A DNA stretch of 5,137 nt from JBKHHU01 sp046539045 (GTDB taxonomy: Bacteria > Planctomycetota > Phycisphaerae > SM23-33). Both the position numbers and the translations under genes were made by a program. This document shows, piece by piece, positions 1 to 5,079 of the stretch; position 1 is the stretch's first letter, and each line of letters begins with the position of its first letter. The stretch spans positions 1 through 5,137 of the forward strand of contig JBKHHU010000224.1 of assembly GCA_046539045.1 (NCBI GenBank), given 5' to 3'. Below the pieces are notes generated by a model. That model was not told where the DNA came from. It saw nothing but the letters and a program-made list of their open reading frames with translations, and did not search any database.

Positions 1-129
1 CGCAACCCGCCCGGGCTGAGGGCATGGGCCTGCTGGACGATCTGCATGCCGCCCTAGTCCATGATCGTCTCGACCTGGCGGAGCAAGGCGAAGTGCGGGA
101 TCGGCGTCCAAGTCCGCGTTGGGGATGGG
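1..129 (-). pseudogene. Unassigned coding-like remnant beyond the reverse transcriptase break
   Basis: On the minus strand, one frame from about position 119 down to the window edge has nearly every third codon position G or C. It reads TWTPIPHFALLRQVETIMD, then a TAG (54-56), then GGMQIVQQAHALSPGGL in the same frame. It is one frame off from the reverse transcriptase just upstream. I do not recognise it and it does not resemble the maturase continuation expected after YADD. The in-frame TAG could be a true stop or a nonsense lesion. The complementary plus-strand frame is also open (positions 3-167), so the coding strand is not certain. It is too short to name. Confidence 0.25.
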
Positions 130-531
130 GAAGCCCACCACGAAGTCGTCGGCGTACCGAACGATGATTACATCACCGACCGCATGCCGCTGACGCCATT
201 GATGGGCCCACAGGTCAAACACATAGTGGAGATAGACATTCGCCAGCAGCGGCGAGATGCTTCCGCCCTGGGGCGTGCCAATTTCCGGGTCGACCCGTCG
301 GCCATCTTCCAACACGCCGGCGCGAAGCCACTTCTTCACGTGGCGGATCACGCGCCGGTCCGCAATCCGATGCTCGATGAACGTCATCAGCCACTCGTGG
401 TCGATGGCATCGAAGAACCCACGAATGTCCGCATCGAGCACCCAGTTGACCTTGCATTGTGTGATCCCGACCGTCAGCGCATCCAGTGCATCGTGGGCGC
501 TGCGTCCCGGACGGCGACCGTAGCTGTCGTA
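130..531 (-). pseudogene. ltrA: Group II intron reverse transcriptase/maturase, internal fragment
   Basis: Intact proteins of this family splice and mobilise a group II intron by target-primed reverse transcription. The minus-strand translation here, about 134 codons with no stop, matches the central palm and fingers region. In order it shows SYGRRPGRSAHDALDAL, the motif VLDADIRGFFDAIDH with a catalytic Asp, EDG...GTPQGGSISPLLANVYLH, and RYADDFVVGF with the YADD catalytic pair at 145-156. The N-terminus is missing: similarity starts near YDSYGRRPGR at about 531, with no start codon or RBS there. The thumb, maturase X and DNA-binding/endonuclease regions are also missing, because similarity stops straight after VVGF at about 130. 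No intron domain V or VI is visible. Full-length family members have roughly 400-600 residues, so this is a dead fragment. The residues that remain show no lesion, which suggests a fairly recent break. Confidence 0.85.
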
Positions 532-576
532 CCATCGTGCCAAGATCGGTCGGCATGCGATCTCCCGGTGCGGTCC

Positions 577-605
577 TTTACAACCTGCGGCCGGCACTGT
601 TAAAT
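577..605 (+). promoter_or_regulatory. Sigma70-like promoter ahead of the HTH pseudogene
   Basis: TTTACA (577-582, 5/6 to the -35 consensus), a 17-bp spacer, then TTAAAT (600-605, 4/6 to the -10). Transcription would start near 612, about 45 nt before the ATG at 658. It lies just outside the reverse transcriptase remnant and points into the broken operon. I see no convincing terminator before the helicase, so it could still drive the helicase. This is a motif call only. Confidence 0.4.
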
Positions 606-657
606 GACAGTGGACCCAGGGGGTTGTATCCCCATGTCGAGCAGGAAGGGCTTTGCC

Positions 658-845
658 ATGGCCAAGCAACCGGACACCGTGATGACCCTCCGGGAAGTCG
701 CCGCGTGCCTGAATATCCTCCGGTCCATGCCTGCAGGCTGGTGCAGGAATGCCGGGTTCCTAGCCAGAATGTGGCCCGCCACTAGCGGTTCCACCGGGCC
801 GCGATCGACGAGTGGTTGCAGAACCGTGGCACACGGAGAAACTGA
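658..845 (+). pseudogene. Excisionase-family helix-turn-helix DNA-binding protein, frameshifted and with a nonsense codon
   Basis: The ATG at 658 follows an AGGAAGG ribosome binding site. Frame 1 reads MAKQPDTVMTLREVAACLNI, the start of a MerR/excisionase-type HTH (HTH_17) domain. At about 727-731 one base appears to be lost. The rest of the domain continues in frame 3 as ACRLVQECRVPSQNVARH, then TAG (783-785), then RFHRAAIDEWLQNRGTRRN and TGA (843-845). In relatives the TAG position is Trp (GRHWRFHRAAIDEWL), so TGG to TAG is the simplest explanation. Corrected, the gene would encode about 62 residues, the usual size for these small DNA-binding proteins. They commonly precede restriction-modification or mobile-element genes as regulators or recombination directionality factors. 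The stop lies three bases before the next ATG, so it was the first gene of the operon. With two independent lesions it cannot make a functional protein. Confidence 0.8.
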
Positions 846-848
846 GGG

Positions 849-1238
849 ATGAAAATGGCAGACGACTTCTTCAAGCAGCCGATCCTCAACTCGCCCTACG
901 AGTATCCCTCGCGTCACTGGGAGCTCGATGAACACGGTCAGCCGACGCAGAAGGTCGTCGAGACACGACGACGTGCTGAATTCATCACGCCGATCCCAAA
1001 GCCTAGGAAGCGGAAGCAGTCCGGTCGACAACAGGAACTGGTGTTCGACGAGGGAAAGGGCCTTTCCAGCGACGAGCAGCAGTACGACCCGACTTCCATC
1101 ATCAACGGGATTCGCCAGGAAGTCGACCGCTGGCGTCAGTGGACCAACCCGTCGGAATGGCAGGTGACCCCTGAGACGGCCCGATTGTTGCAGCATTGGC
1201 GGCACCACAAGTTCAGCAGCTACTCGCGCAAGTTTTAA
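849..1238 (+). pseudogene. BPTD_3080-type (type III Res-like) restriction endonuclease, N-terminal fragment
   Basis: This open frame of 129 residues matches the N-terminus of a large family of DEAD/DEAH helicase-type restriction endonucleases (type III Res-like, roughly 900-1000 residues). The cues are FFKQPILNSPYEYPSRHW at residues 7-24, ELDEHGQPT at 25-33, the basic stretch KPRKRK at 51-56, and PTSIINGIRQEVDRWRQW at 81-98 followed by TARLLQHWRHHKFSSY ending at residue 125. In relatives that segment runs on into the Q-motif and Walker A helicase core. Here four foreign residues (SRKF) and TAA follow, so all ATPase and nuclease parts are missing. The start is ATG 849 or, better spaced from GAGGG (844-848), ATG 855 (MADDFF). 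It is a deletion remnant: a short peptide might be made but it has no catalytic domain. The family assignment is from memory of its N-terminal pattern and could not be searched. Confidence 0.72.
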
Positions 1239-1533
1239 CCTGGGCCTCATGGACTACTGCCGCGACAGGGAGCGTGCCCATCCGGGCTTTGTGGTGCTGG
1301 ATTCGCCGCTGGTTGTCTATCGAGAGCCTGACGAGAACGAAGAAGGCTTCAGCCCAAATGTTAAGGAGGCCTTCTATCATGACTTGGCGGAGCGTGAGTC
1401 CGGACAAGTGATCGTCCTTGAGAACGATGATCCTCCGGCAGACATTTATGATAGCGCCAATGTGATTCGCTTCACTGGTTCCGATCAAGGCCGACGGGGC
1501 TTCATTCCGGAAAGACCAGGAGAAGCGGACTGA
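1231..1533 (+). pseudogene. SMC/Rad50-like AAA ATPase, C-terminal remnant
   Basis: The frame is open from upstream of the junction and becomes family-like at about 1231 (FNLGLMDYCRDRERAHPGFVVLDSPLV). Counted from ATG 1249, HPGFVVLDSP at residues 11-20 is a Walker B-like strand ending in Asp18. SPNVKEAFYHDL (35-46) and GQVIVLENDDPP (52-63), then ANVIRFTG (70-77), are the C-terminal strands typical of ABC-type SMC-like ATPases with a long coiled coil. Walker A, the coiled coil and the signature motif are absent, so it cannot bind or hydrolyse ATP alone. No Shine-Dalgarno motif precedes ATG 1249, but that codon lies 10 nt after the TAA of the endonuclease fragment, so reinitiation is possible. 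Its TGA overlaps the helicase ATG (TGATG). This implies the intact ATPase and the helicase were translated as a coupled pair and may act together. It is the second half of a deletion fusion. Confidence 0.7.
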
Positions 1534-1535
1534 TG
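1518..1535 (+). promoter_or_regulatory. Ribosome binding site and TGATG coupling signal of the helicase
   Basis: AGGAG (1518-1522) lies 10 nt before ATG 1533. The ATG shares its A with the TGA of the ATPase remnant (TGATG, 1531-1535). Both fix the helicase start and indicate translational coupling. Confidence 0.75.
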
Positions 1536-3611
1536 GAATTTCGCATCGCCGACACATTCACCGACAGCTTGGTGAAGCTGAACGACTCGGAGCAGAAGGC
1601 CGTCAAGACGACGGCGTTCGATCTTCAAGTCAATGCGGCCAGTCCTGGCATGCAGTTCCACAAGCTCGACAAGCCTCGTGACAAGAACTTCTGGTCCATC
1701 CGTGTCAGCAAAGACATCCGCCTGATCGTGCACAGGACGGATACAAGCCTCCTTCTGTGCTACGTCGGCCACCACGACGACGCCTACCGATGGGCTGAGC
1801 GCCGCAAGCTGCAGACGCATCCGAAGACAGGCGCAGCCCAGCTCGTGGAGGTCCGTGAGACCGTTCAGGAGGTCGTTGTCCCGAAGTACGTCGAGGTGGA
1901 GCAACCCGCTCCGCCGAAGCCAGCGCTGTTCGCGGCTGTGGATGATGACACGCTGCTCTCCTACGGCGTCCCATCCGAATGGATGGAAGATGTCCGCCAA
2001 GCAGACGAAGATACCATCCTGGAACTGACCGATCGTCTGCCGGCCGAAGCGGCCGAGGCACTTCTTGAGCTCGCCACCGGAGGCATTCCCAAGGTGGCTG
2101 AGCCGGTCATTGTCGATACTGATCCGTTCGAGCATCCCGACGCCCAGCGTCGGTTCCGCGTGATGACCAACGTCGAGGACCTCCAGCGGGCCTTGGACTA
2201 TCCGTGGGAGAAATGGACGGTCTTCCTGCACCCGACCCAGCGGGAGCTCGTGGAACGCGATTACAACGGGCCTGCACGGGTTTCCGGGTCGGCCGGCACG
2301 GGCAAGACGGTGGTGGCTTTGCACCGGGCCGTGCATCTGGCCCGAAAGTACCCGGATACGCGGGTCCTGCTGACGACCTTCTCGGCTACCTTGGCCCAGG
2401 CGCTGGAAGTGAAGCTCCGGCGACTGGTGGGCAACGAGCCTCGGGTCTTCGAGCGGATCGAGGTACACGCGGTTGACCAGGTCGCCAAGCGGCTGTACCA
2501 GGCCATGGTCGGCAAGGCCAGGCTGGTCGACGATGCTGCGGTTTCCGATCTGCTGAAGCAGGCGGCTGCAGACGTTGGGGATCACCGGTTCACCCTCCGG
2601 TTCCTGGAGACGGAGTGGTCGGATGTCGTGGACGCCTGGCAGTTGGGCAGCTGGGAGGCCTACCGCGACGTACAACGGTTGGGACGAAGGACACGCCTGG
2701 GCGAAAAGCAGAGGCAGGTTCTCTGGGATATCTTCGATGGGGTCCGAGCCCAGTTGGCAGAGAAGAACCTGCTGACGGGGGCGATGATGCTGTCGAAGCT
2801 GGCGACCCACTTGCAGACGGGGCAGAAGGCTCCGTACGGCCATGTCGTGGTCGATGAGGCCCAGGATGTGGGTGTGGCCCAGCTGCGATTCCTGGCGGCT
2901 CTGGGCAGCGGTAGAGACGAGGGCCTGTTCTTCGCTGGCGATCTCGGTCAGCGGATTTTCCAGGCACCGTTCTCCTGGCGATCGCTTGGGGTGGATGTGC
3001 GGGGCCGATCACGTACGTTGCGGGTGAACTACCGGACCTCGCACCAGATCCGGCGCCAGGCCGACCGGCTGCTGCCGCCCGAGTTGCAAGACGTTGATGG
3101 GAATACAGAGAATCGCAGGGGCACTGTCTCGATCTTCAACGGGCCGGCACCGGAGATCCGGGCCCTCCAGGACGAGGAGGGCGAGTGCAAGGCCGTGGCC
3201 GCCTGGCTGAAGCAGCGACAAGAGAAAGGCCTGAAGCCTGAGGAAATCGGCGTCTTTGTGCGTAGCGACCAGCAGTTGTCGCGTGCGGTGGCCGCCATTG
3301 CTGAAGCCCGGATGGATTCAGTGAGCCTGACCGACCAGTTCTCGTCAAAGCCCGGGCACGTATCGGCATGCACCATGCACCTGGCCAAGGGCCTTGAGTT
3401 CCGGGCAGTGGTGGTGATGGCCTGTGATGATGAGGTCATCCCTCTGGAGGAACGCCTGGAAGCTGTGACCGACGAGTCGGACCTGGAAGAGGTGTACAAC
3501 ACCGAGCGGCACCTGCTCTACGTCGCCTGCACCCGGGCCCGGGAGAACCTGTTGGTCACCAGTGTCGACCCTCCCAGCGAGTTTCTGGACGACATGGGCG
3601 AGGATCGCTGA
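1533..3611 (+). CDS. RelE/ParE-like domain fused to UvrD-family (SF1A) DNA helicase
   Basis: The protein has 692 residues and appears intact. Residues 1-92 look like a RelE/ParE toxin fold: an N-terminal helical part, HKLDKPRDKNFWSIRVSKDIRLIVH at 43-67, then CYVGHHDDAYRWAERRK at 76-92. Residues 100-225 form a linker with an acidic helical segment (SYGVPSEWMEDV). The helicase core follows with Q-motif Gln236, Walker A GSAGTGKT (252-259, Lys258), motif II DEAQD (441-445), motif III GDLGQRIF (469-476), motif IV NYRTS (499-503), motif V HLAKGLEF (616-623) and motif VI YVACTRARE (663-671, Arg668). All ATPase and translocation motifs are present, so ATP-driven 3'-5' translocation on single-stranded DNA is expected from the family. 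No separate nuclease domain is seen. RelE-UvrD fusions recur in bacterial genomes; whether the RelE part cleaves mRNA, binds DNA or is only a scaffold is unknown to me. Start: AGGAG and TGATG overlap with the ATPase remnant. The neighbours suggest a role in phage or plasmid defence, which is inference. Confidence 0.93.
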   Translation: MEFRIADTFTDSLVKLNDSEQKAVKTTAFDLQVNAASPGMQFHKLDKPRDKNFWSIRVSKDIRLIVHRTDTSLLLCYVGHHDDAYRWAERRKLQTHPKTGAAQLVEVRETVQEVVVPKYVEVEQPAPPKPALFAAVDDDTLLSYGVPSEWMEDVRQADEDTILELTDRLPAEAAEALLELATGGIPKVAEPVIVDTDPFEHPDAQRRFRVMTNVEDLQRALDYPWEKWTVFLHPTQRELVERDYNGPARVSGSAGTGKTVVALHRAVHLARKYPDTRVLLTTFSATLAQALEVKLRRLVGNEPRVFERIEVHAVDQVAKRLYQAMVGKARLVDDAAVSDLLKQAAADVGDHRFTLRFLETEWSDVVDAWQLGSWEAYRDVQRLGRRTRLGEKQRQVLWDIFDGVRAQLAEKNLLTGAMMLSKLATHLQTGQKAPYGHVVVDEAQDVGVAQLRFLAALGSGRDEGLFFAGDLGQRIFQAPFSWRSLGVDVRGRSRTLRVNYRTSHQIRRQADRLLPPELQDVDGNTENRRGTVSIFNGPAPEIRALQDEEGECKAVAAWLKQRQEKGLKPEEIGVFVRSDQQLSRAVAAIAEARMDSVSLTDQFSSKPGHVSACTMHLAKGLEFRAVVVMACDDEVIPLEERLEAVTDESDLEEVYNTERHLLYVACTRARENLLVTSVDPPSEFLDDMGEDR

Positions 3612-3717
3612 CAAGCGGCCTGCCAGCAGATCCCAGAGGATTCGACGAGGGCACAAATCGCTCTGATTAAGTGGTCCCTCCGCTATCCAGCGGCCGGATC
3701 TCCCCTCGACCGGACCT

Positions 3718-3731
3718 GTAAACCAGTTTAC
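3718..3731. promoter_or_regulatory. Perfect 14-bp palindrome GTAAACCAGTTTAC
   Basis: A perfect 6-2-6 inverted repeat lies 107 bp after the helicase stop. Its two-base centre suits a dimeric HTH operator better than an RNA hairpin. It is followed by GTTTTCT, so a weak terminator role cannot be excluded. Its core AAAC-NN-GTTT recurs 34 bp away. Confidence 0.35.
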
Positions 3732-3752
3732 GTTTTCTGCTACACCGAGACC

Positions 3753-3764
3753 GAAACGGGTTTC
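3753..3764. promoter_or_regulatory. Second palindrome GAAACGGGTTTC
   Basis: A perfect 5-2-5 inverted repeat with the same AAAC-NN-GTTT core as the palindrome at 3718-3731; the centres are 34 bp apart. The two may be sites for one protein. No regulator for them is identified in the window. Confidence 0.3.
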
Positions 3765-3804
3765 CCAAGCTTGTTGAGTGGTTCAAGGTCAGAGGGGGCA
3801 GTCG

Positions 3805-3834
3805 GTGACAGGGCCCAAGCCTATGACAGATAAT
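3805..3834 (+). promoter_or_regulatory. Sigma70-like promoter pair with no evident gene
   Basis: GTGACA (3805-3810, 5/6), an 18-bp spacer, then GATAAT (3829-3834, 5/6). Nothing downstream on this strand looks coding; transcripts would run antisense into the minus-strand gene ending at 4019. This may be chance, a relic, or a promoter for an antisense or small RNA. Confidence 0.25.
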
Positions 3835-3991
3835 ACACTATTCAGCACAAGGTCTTACGTCAATATAGGGCGATGGTGTTTTCCTCCGGCGGCCCCCTCG
3901 CGTAAGGGAATTCCCGAGGCCAACCCCCACCCTGCAATCTTTTAATGTGAAAATTGGAGTCTTTCTACGGCCGCATCACGCAAACATCGCA

Positions 3992-4016
3992 GAGCCTCGT
4001 ATGCGTGCGGAGGCTC
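3992..4016 (-). terminator. Possible weak hairpin terminator of the charged-protein gene
   Basis: GAGCCTC (3992-3998) and GAGGCTC (4010-4016) form a 7-bp stem with an 11-nt loop, three bases beyond the minus-strand stop codon. The expected U-tract is poor (TGCGATGTTTG on the minus strand), so termination would be weak at best. Confidence 0.35.
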
Positions 4017-4018
4017 CG

Positions 4019-4573
4019 TCACATTAAACTGTACATGGCCGCGATCGCGGCATCAGCTTCCTCCTGGGTGGGTTCTCCCGTCTCGCGTTCCAGTTCCGAA
4101 ATGGAGGCTTTGAGTTCTGAGACTCGTAGTTCCTGCTGTCGGTCGTAGAGATGTTGGAGGCGCTCCTCCAACTGGGCCCGGTCTTCCCGATCATCGTCGG
4201 ACCAGTCTGCGGGCCTGCCCAACCCCCCCTCGAAATCACGTGCCAACACACCGATCCTCGCTATGGCGGCATTCGCCTGGTGTGGGTCTGCTTCTACGCC
4301 ACCAAGGTAACGCTCCAGGTTGGCGATCTCCTTCTCCAGCTTGCGATTGCACAGCGCCCGGCCCGTGACCATGTCACGCCGAATCTCTCGCTCTTGGTCA
4401 CCCAGTTGCTTTTCGCCTTGCATCGATTCATGCAGGAGCTGCTCAAATTGTCCGGGCTTCAGCGGATGCTCATCGGTTCCGAGCGAGCACCGTCCAGAAA
4501 CGGGGACAGGCTCCGCTGTGAATATTCTGGGGCAGCCGCCGAAATCAGCTGCTGCCGCCCGTGGGGTGTGCAT
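4019..4573 (-). CDS. Hypothetical charged, mostly helical protein; start unresolved
   Basis: I do not recognise a family. With ATG 4573 it has 184 residues. From about residue 38 on it is highly charged and predicted helical: LKPGQFEQLLHES (38-50), GEKQLGDQEREIRR (53-66), LEKEIANLERYLGGVEAD (79-96), and a C-terminal part LEERLQHLYDRQQELR (135-150), SELKASISELERETGEPT (152-169), EEADAAIAAM (171-180). The heptad-like spacing suggests coiled coils. No signal peptide or membrane segment is seen. The start is doubtful. Residues 1-35 overlap the end of the upstream small gene and look non-coding, and no ribosome binding site precedes ATG 4573, 4423 or 4372. ATG 4473 in the neighbouring frame gives MSIR then TGA; one restored base would join it to LKPGQFEQLL, so a frameshifted N-terminus is a real alternative. 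The C-terminal helical reading (4019 to about 4461) is the safe part. Confidence 0.55.
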   Translation of the reverse strand: MHTPRAAAADFGGCPRIFTAEPVPVSGRCSLGTDEHPLKPGQFEQLLHESMQGEKQLGDQEREIRRDMVTGRALCNRKLEKEIANLERYLGGVEADPHQANAAIARIGVLARDFEGGLGRPADWSDDDREDRAQLEERLQHLYDRQQELRVSELKASISELERETGEPTQEEADAAIAAMYSLM

Positions 4574-4715
4574 TGATCTTGATCGTCGGGCGTCCATGTG
4601 ACCGGACGAATTCGGCGGGATCTTCCCACGGAGCGGCGACCACGTTGACGACAATCCCACGGTTCTTGGTTGTCCTTGTGGGGCGGGCGATCGCAGAATC
4701 GTTCGCTTTGGCCAT
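4545..4715 (-). CDS. Hypothetical 56-residue basic protein
   Basis: ATG 4715 is preceded by GGAGGG (4727-4732, 11 nt away), and G+C at third positions rises from this codon on, so I prefer it to the in-frame ATGs at 4778 and 4790. The product has a basic, Thr/Arg-rich head (IARPTRTTKNRG, residues 9-20), a hydrophobic strand IVVNVVAAPW (21-30), an acidic turn EDPAEF, and a tail HGRPTIKINAHPTGGSS ending at residue 56. No known domain, signal or membrane segment is recognised. The larger frame that spans this region (open from 4759) has much poorer codon use here and is judged a shadow. The helical-protein gene follows on the same strand, so the two may form a small operon downstream of, but terminated away from, the tRNA gene. 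Function unknown. Confidence 0.55.
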   Translation of the reverse strand: MAKANDSAIARPTRTTKNRGIVVNVVAAPWEDPAEFVRSHGRPTIKINAHPTGGSS

Positions 4716-4833
4716 GTCTGGTTTTGCCCTCCATTCTCTGGATGTGACGGCCATCCCATTCGGAGTGATGGCTTCCATATGGTAGACCATGGAGGCCCTG
4801 GGGCTCACCTGAAAACAAGAAGAACATGAGGCC

Positions 4834-4896
4834 AAAGAGAAGGAAAAAGAGAAGAAGTAGCCCACTGAACCTAGCTAACTTCAGCGGGCTACTTCT
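4834..4896 (-). terminator. Intrinsic terminator of the tRNA-Arg gene
   Basis: A 17-bp inverted repeat (4853-4869 and 4880-4896) with a 10-nt loop is followed on the minus strand by a T-rich run (TCTCTTTTTCCTTCTCTTT, down to 4834). The single non-complementary pair (A4864/C4885 on the plus strand) becomes a G-U wobble in minus-strand RNA, giving an unbroken stem. The stem begins 26 nt after the tRNA 3' end. Confidence 0.88.
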
Positions 4897-4921
4897 CCTA
4901 ACGCCTTACTATAATTGATAT

Positions 4922-4994
4922 TACGCGCGGGAGGACTCGAACCCCCAACCCTCGGTTCCGAAGACCGATGCTCTATCCATTGAGCTACGCGCGC
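4922..4994 (-). tRNA. tRNA-Arg (anticodon TCG, reads CGA)
   Basis: A complete 73-nt cloverleaf reads on the minus strand. The acceptor 5' arm is GCGCGCG (4994-4988), followed by TA, a D-arm GCTC...GAGC with an 8-nt loop, A26, the anticodon stem TCGGT/ACCGA with loop CTTCGGA, a 5-nt variable loop, and a T-arm GGGGG-TTCGAGT-CCTCC. The acceptor 3' strand is CGCGCGT (4929-4923) and the discriminator is A (4922). Pair 1-72 is a G-U wobble. The loop places TCG at positions 34-36, which is Arg for CGA codons. CCA is not encoded. It has its own promoter-like elements upstream and a strong terminator downstream. tRNA 3' ends are common integration sites, but no integrase or second copy of this 3' end is seen here. 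Confidence 0.95.
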
Positions 4995-5034
4995 TCGGCA
5001 TCGACCGTGTTGGTAAGCCCCGGCCGATGGTGAC

Positions 5035-5062
5035 ATCTTACCCGAATCGCCGCTGTGTGCAA
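5035..5062 (-). promoter_or_regulatory. Sigma70-like promoter of the tRNA-Arg gene
   Basis: On the minus strand TTGCAC (5062-5057, 5/6), a 16-bp spacer, then TAAGAT (5040-5035, 4/6) lie about 40 nt before the tRNA 5' end, giving a short leader of roughly 33 nt. The spacing fits a stable-RNA promoter. A 9-bp inverted repeat surrounds the -35 box. Confidence 0.55.
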
Positions 5063-5079
5063 GCGCCGTCGCGGCGATT
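5045..5079. repeat. Inverted repeat around the tRNA promoter -35 box
   Basis: AATCGCCGC (5045-5053) and GCGGCGATT (5071-5079) are perfectly complementary, separated by 17 bp. The -35 box (5057-5062) lies between the arms and one arm lies in the promoter spacer. This could be an operator, or an RNA hairpin of an upstream transcript. Confidence 0.45.

Larger units (their letters stand above)
3612..3953. other. Non-coding stretch with palindromes
   Basis: No open frame here has convincing codon use on either strand. Its visible structures are a weak hairpin at 3680-3693 (CCGCT-ATCC-AGCGG, no T-tract), two AAAC-NN-GTTT palindromes, a CAAGCTTG palindrome (3766-3773), a promoter-like pair (3805-3834) and the 10-bp palindrome GGGAATTCCC (3906-3915) flanked by CCTCG/CGAGG (3896-3900 and 3915-3919). 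I see no strong terminator for the helicase. Confidence 0.5.

Noticed and set aside
61..603. 180-codon open frame on the plus strand
   Set aside because: It is the complement of the reverse transcriptase fragment, whose minus-strand reading contains GTPQGG and YADD.
600..1250. 216-codon open frame on the minus strand
   Set aside because: It is antisense to the HTH and endonuclease remnants, has no recognisable domain, and spans the deletion junction without a break, which points to chance.
1485..2843. 452-codon open frame on the minus strand
   Set aside because: It lies opposite the helicase, whose motifs are unmistakable; long antisense frames are expected opposite GC-rich genes. It has no family-like motif.
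3718..3734. GTAAACCAGTTTAC followed by GTTTT as the helicase terminator
   Set aside because: The stem is AT-rich and short, its two-base centre forces an even shorter hairpin, and the T-run is four bases. An operator-like reading is preferred.
3954..4148. 64-codon plus-strand frame
   Set aside because: It overlaps the end of the minus-strand helical-protein gene antisense, with no ribosome binding site and no recognisable content.
4574..4759. N-terminal extension of the helical-protein frame to ATG 4759
   Set aside because: It overlaps the 56-residue gene in a frame with poor codon use and low-complexity Pro/Ser/Arg content.
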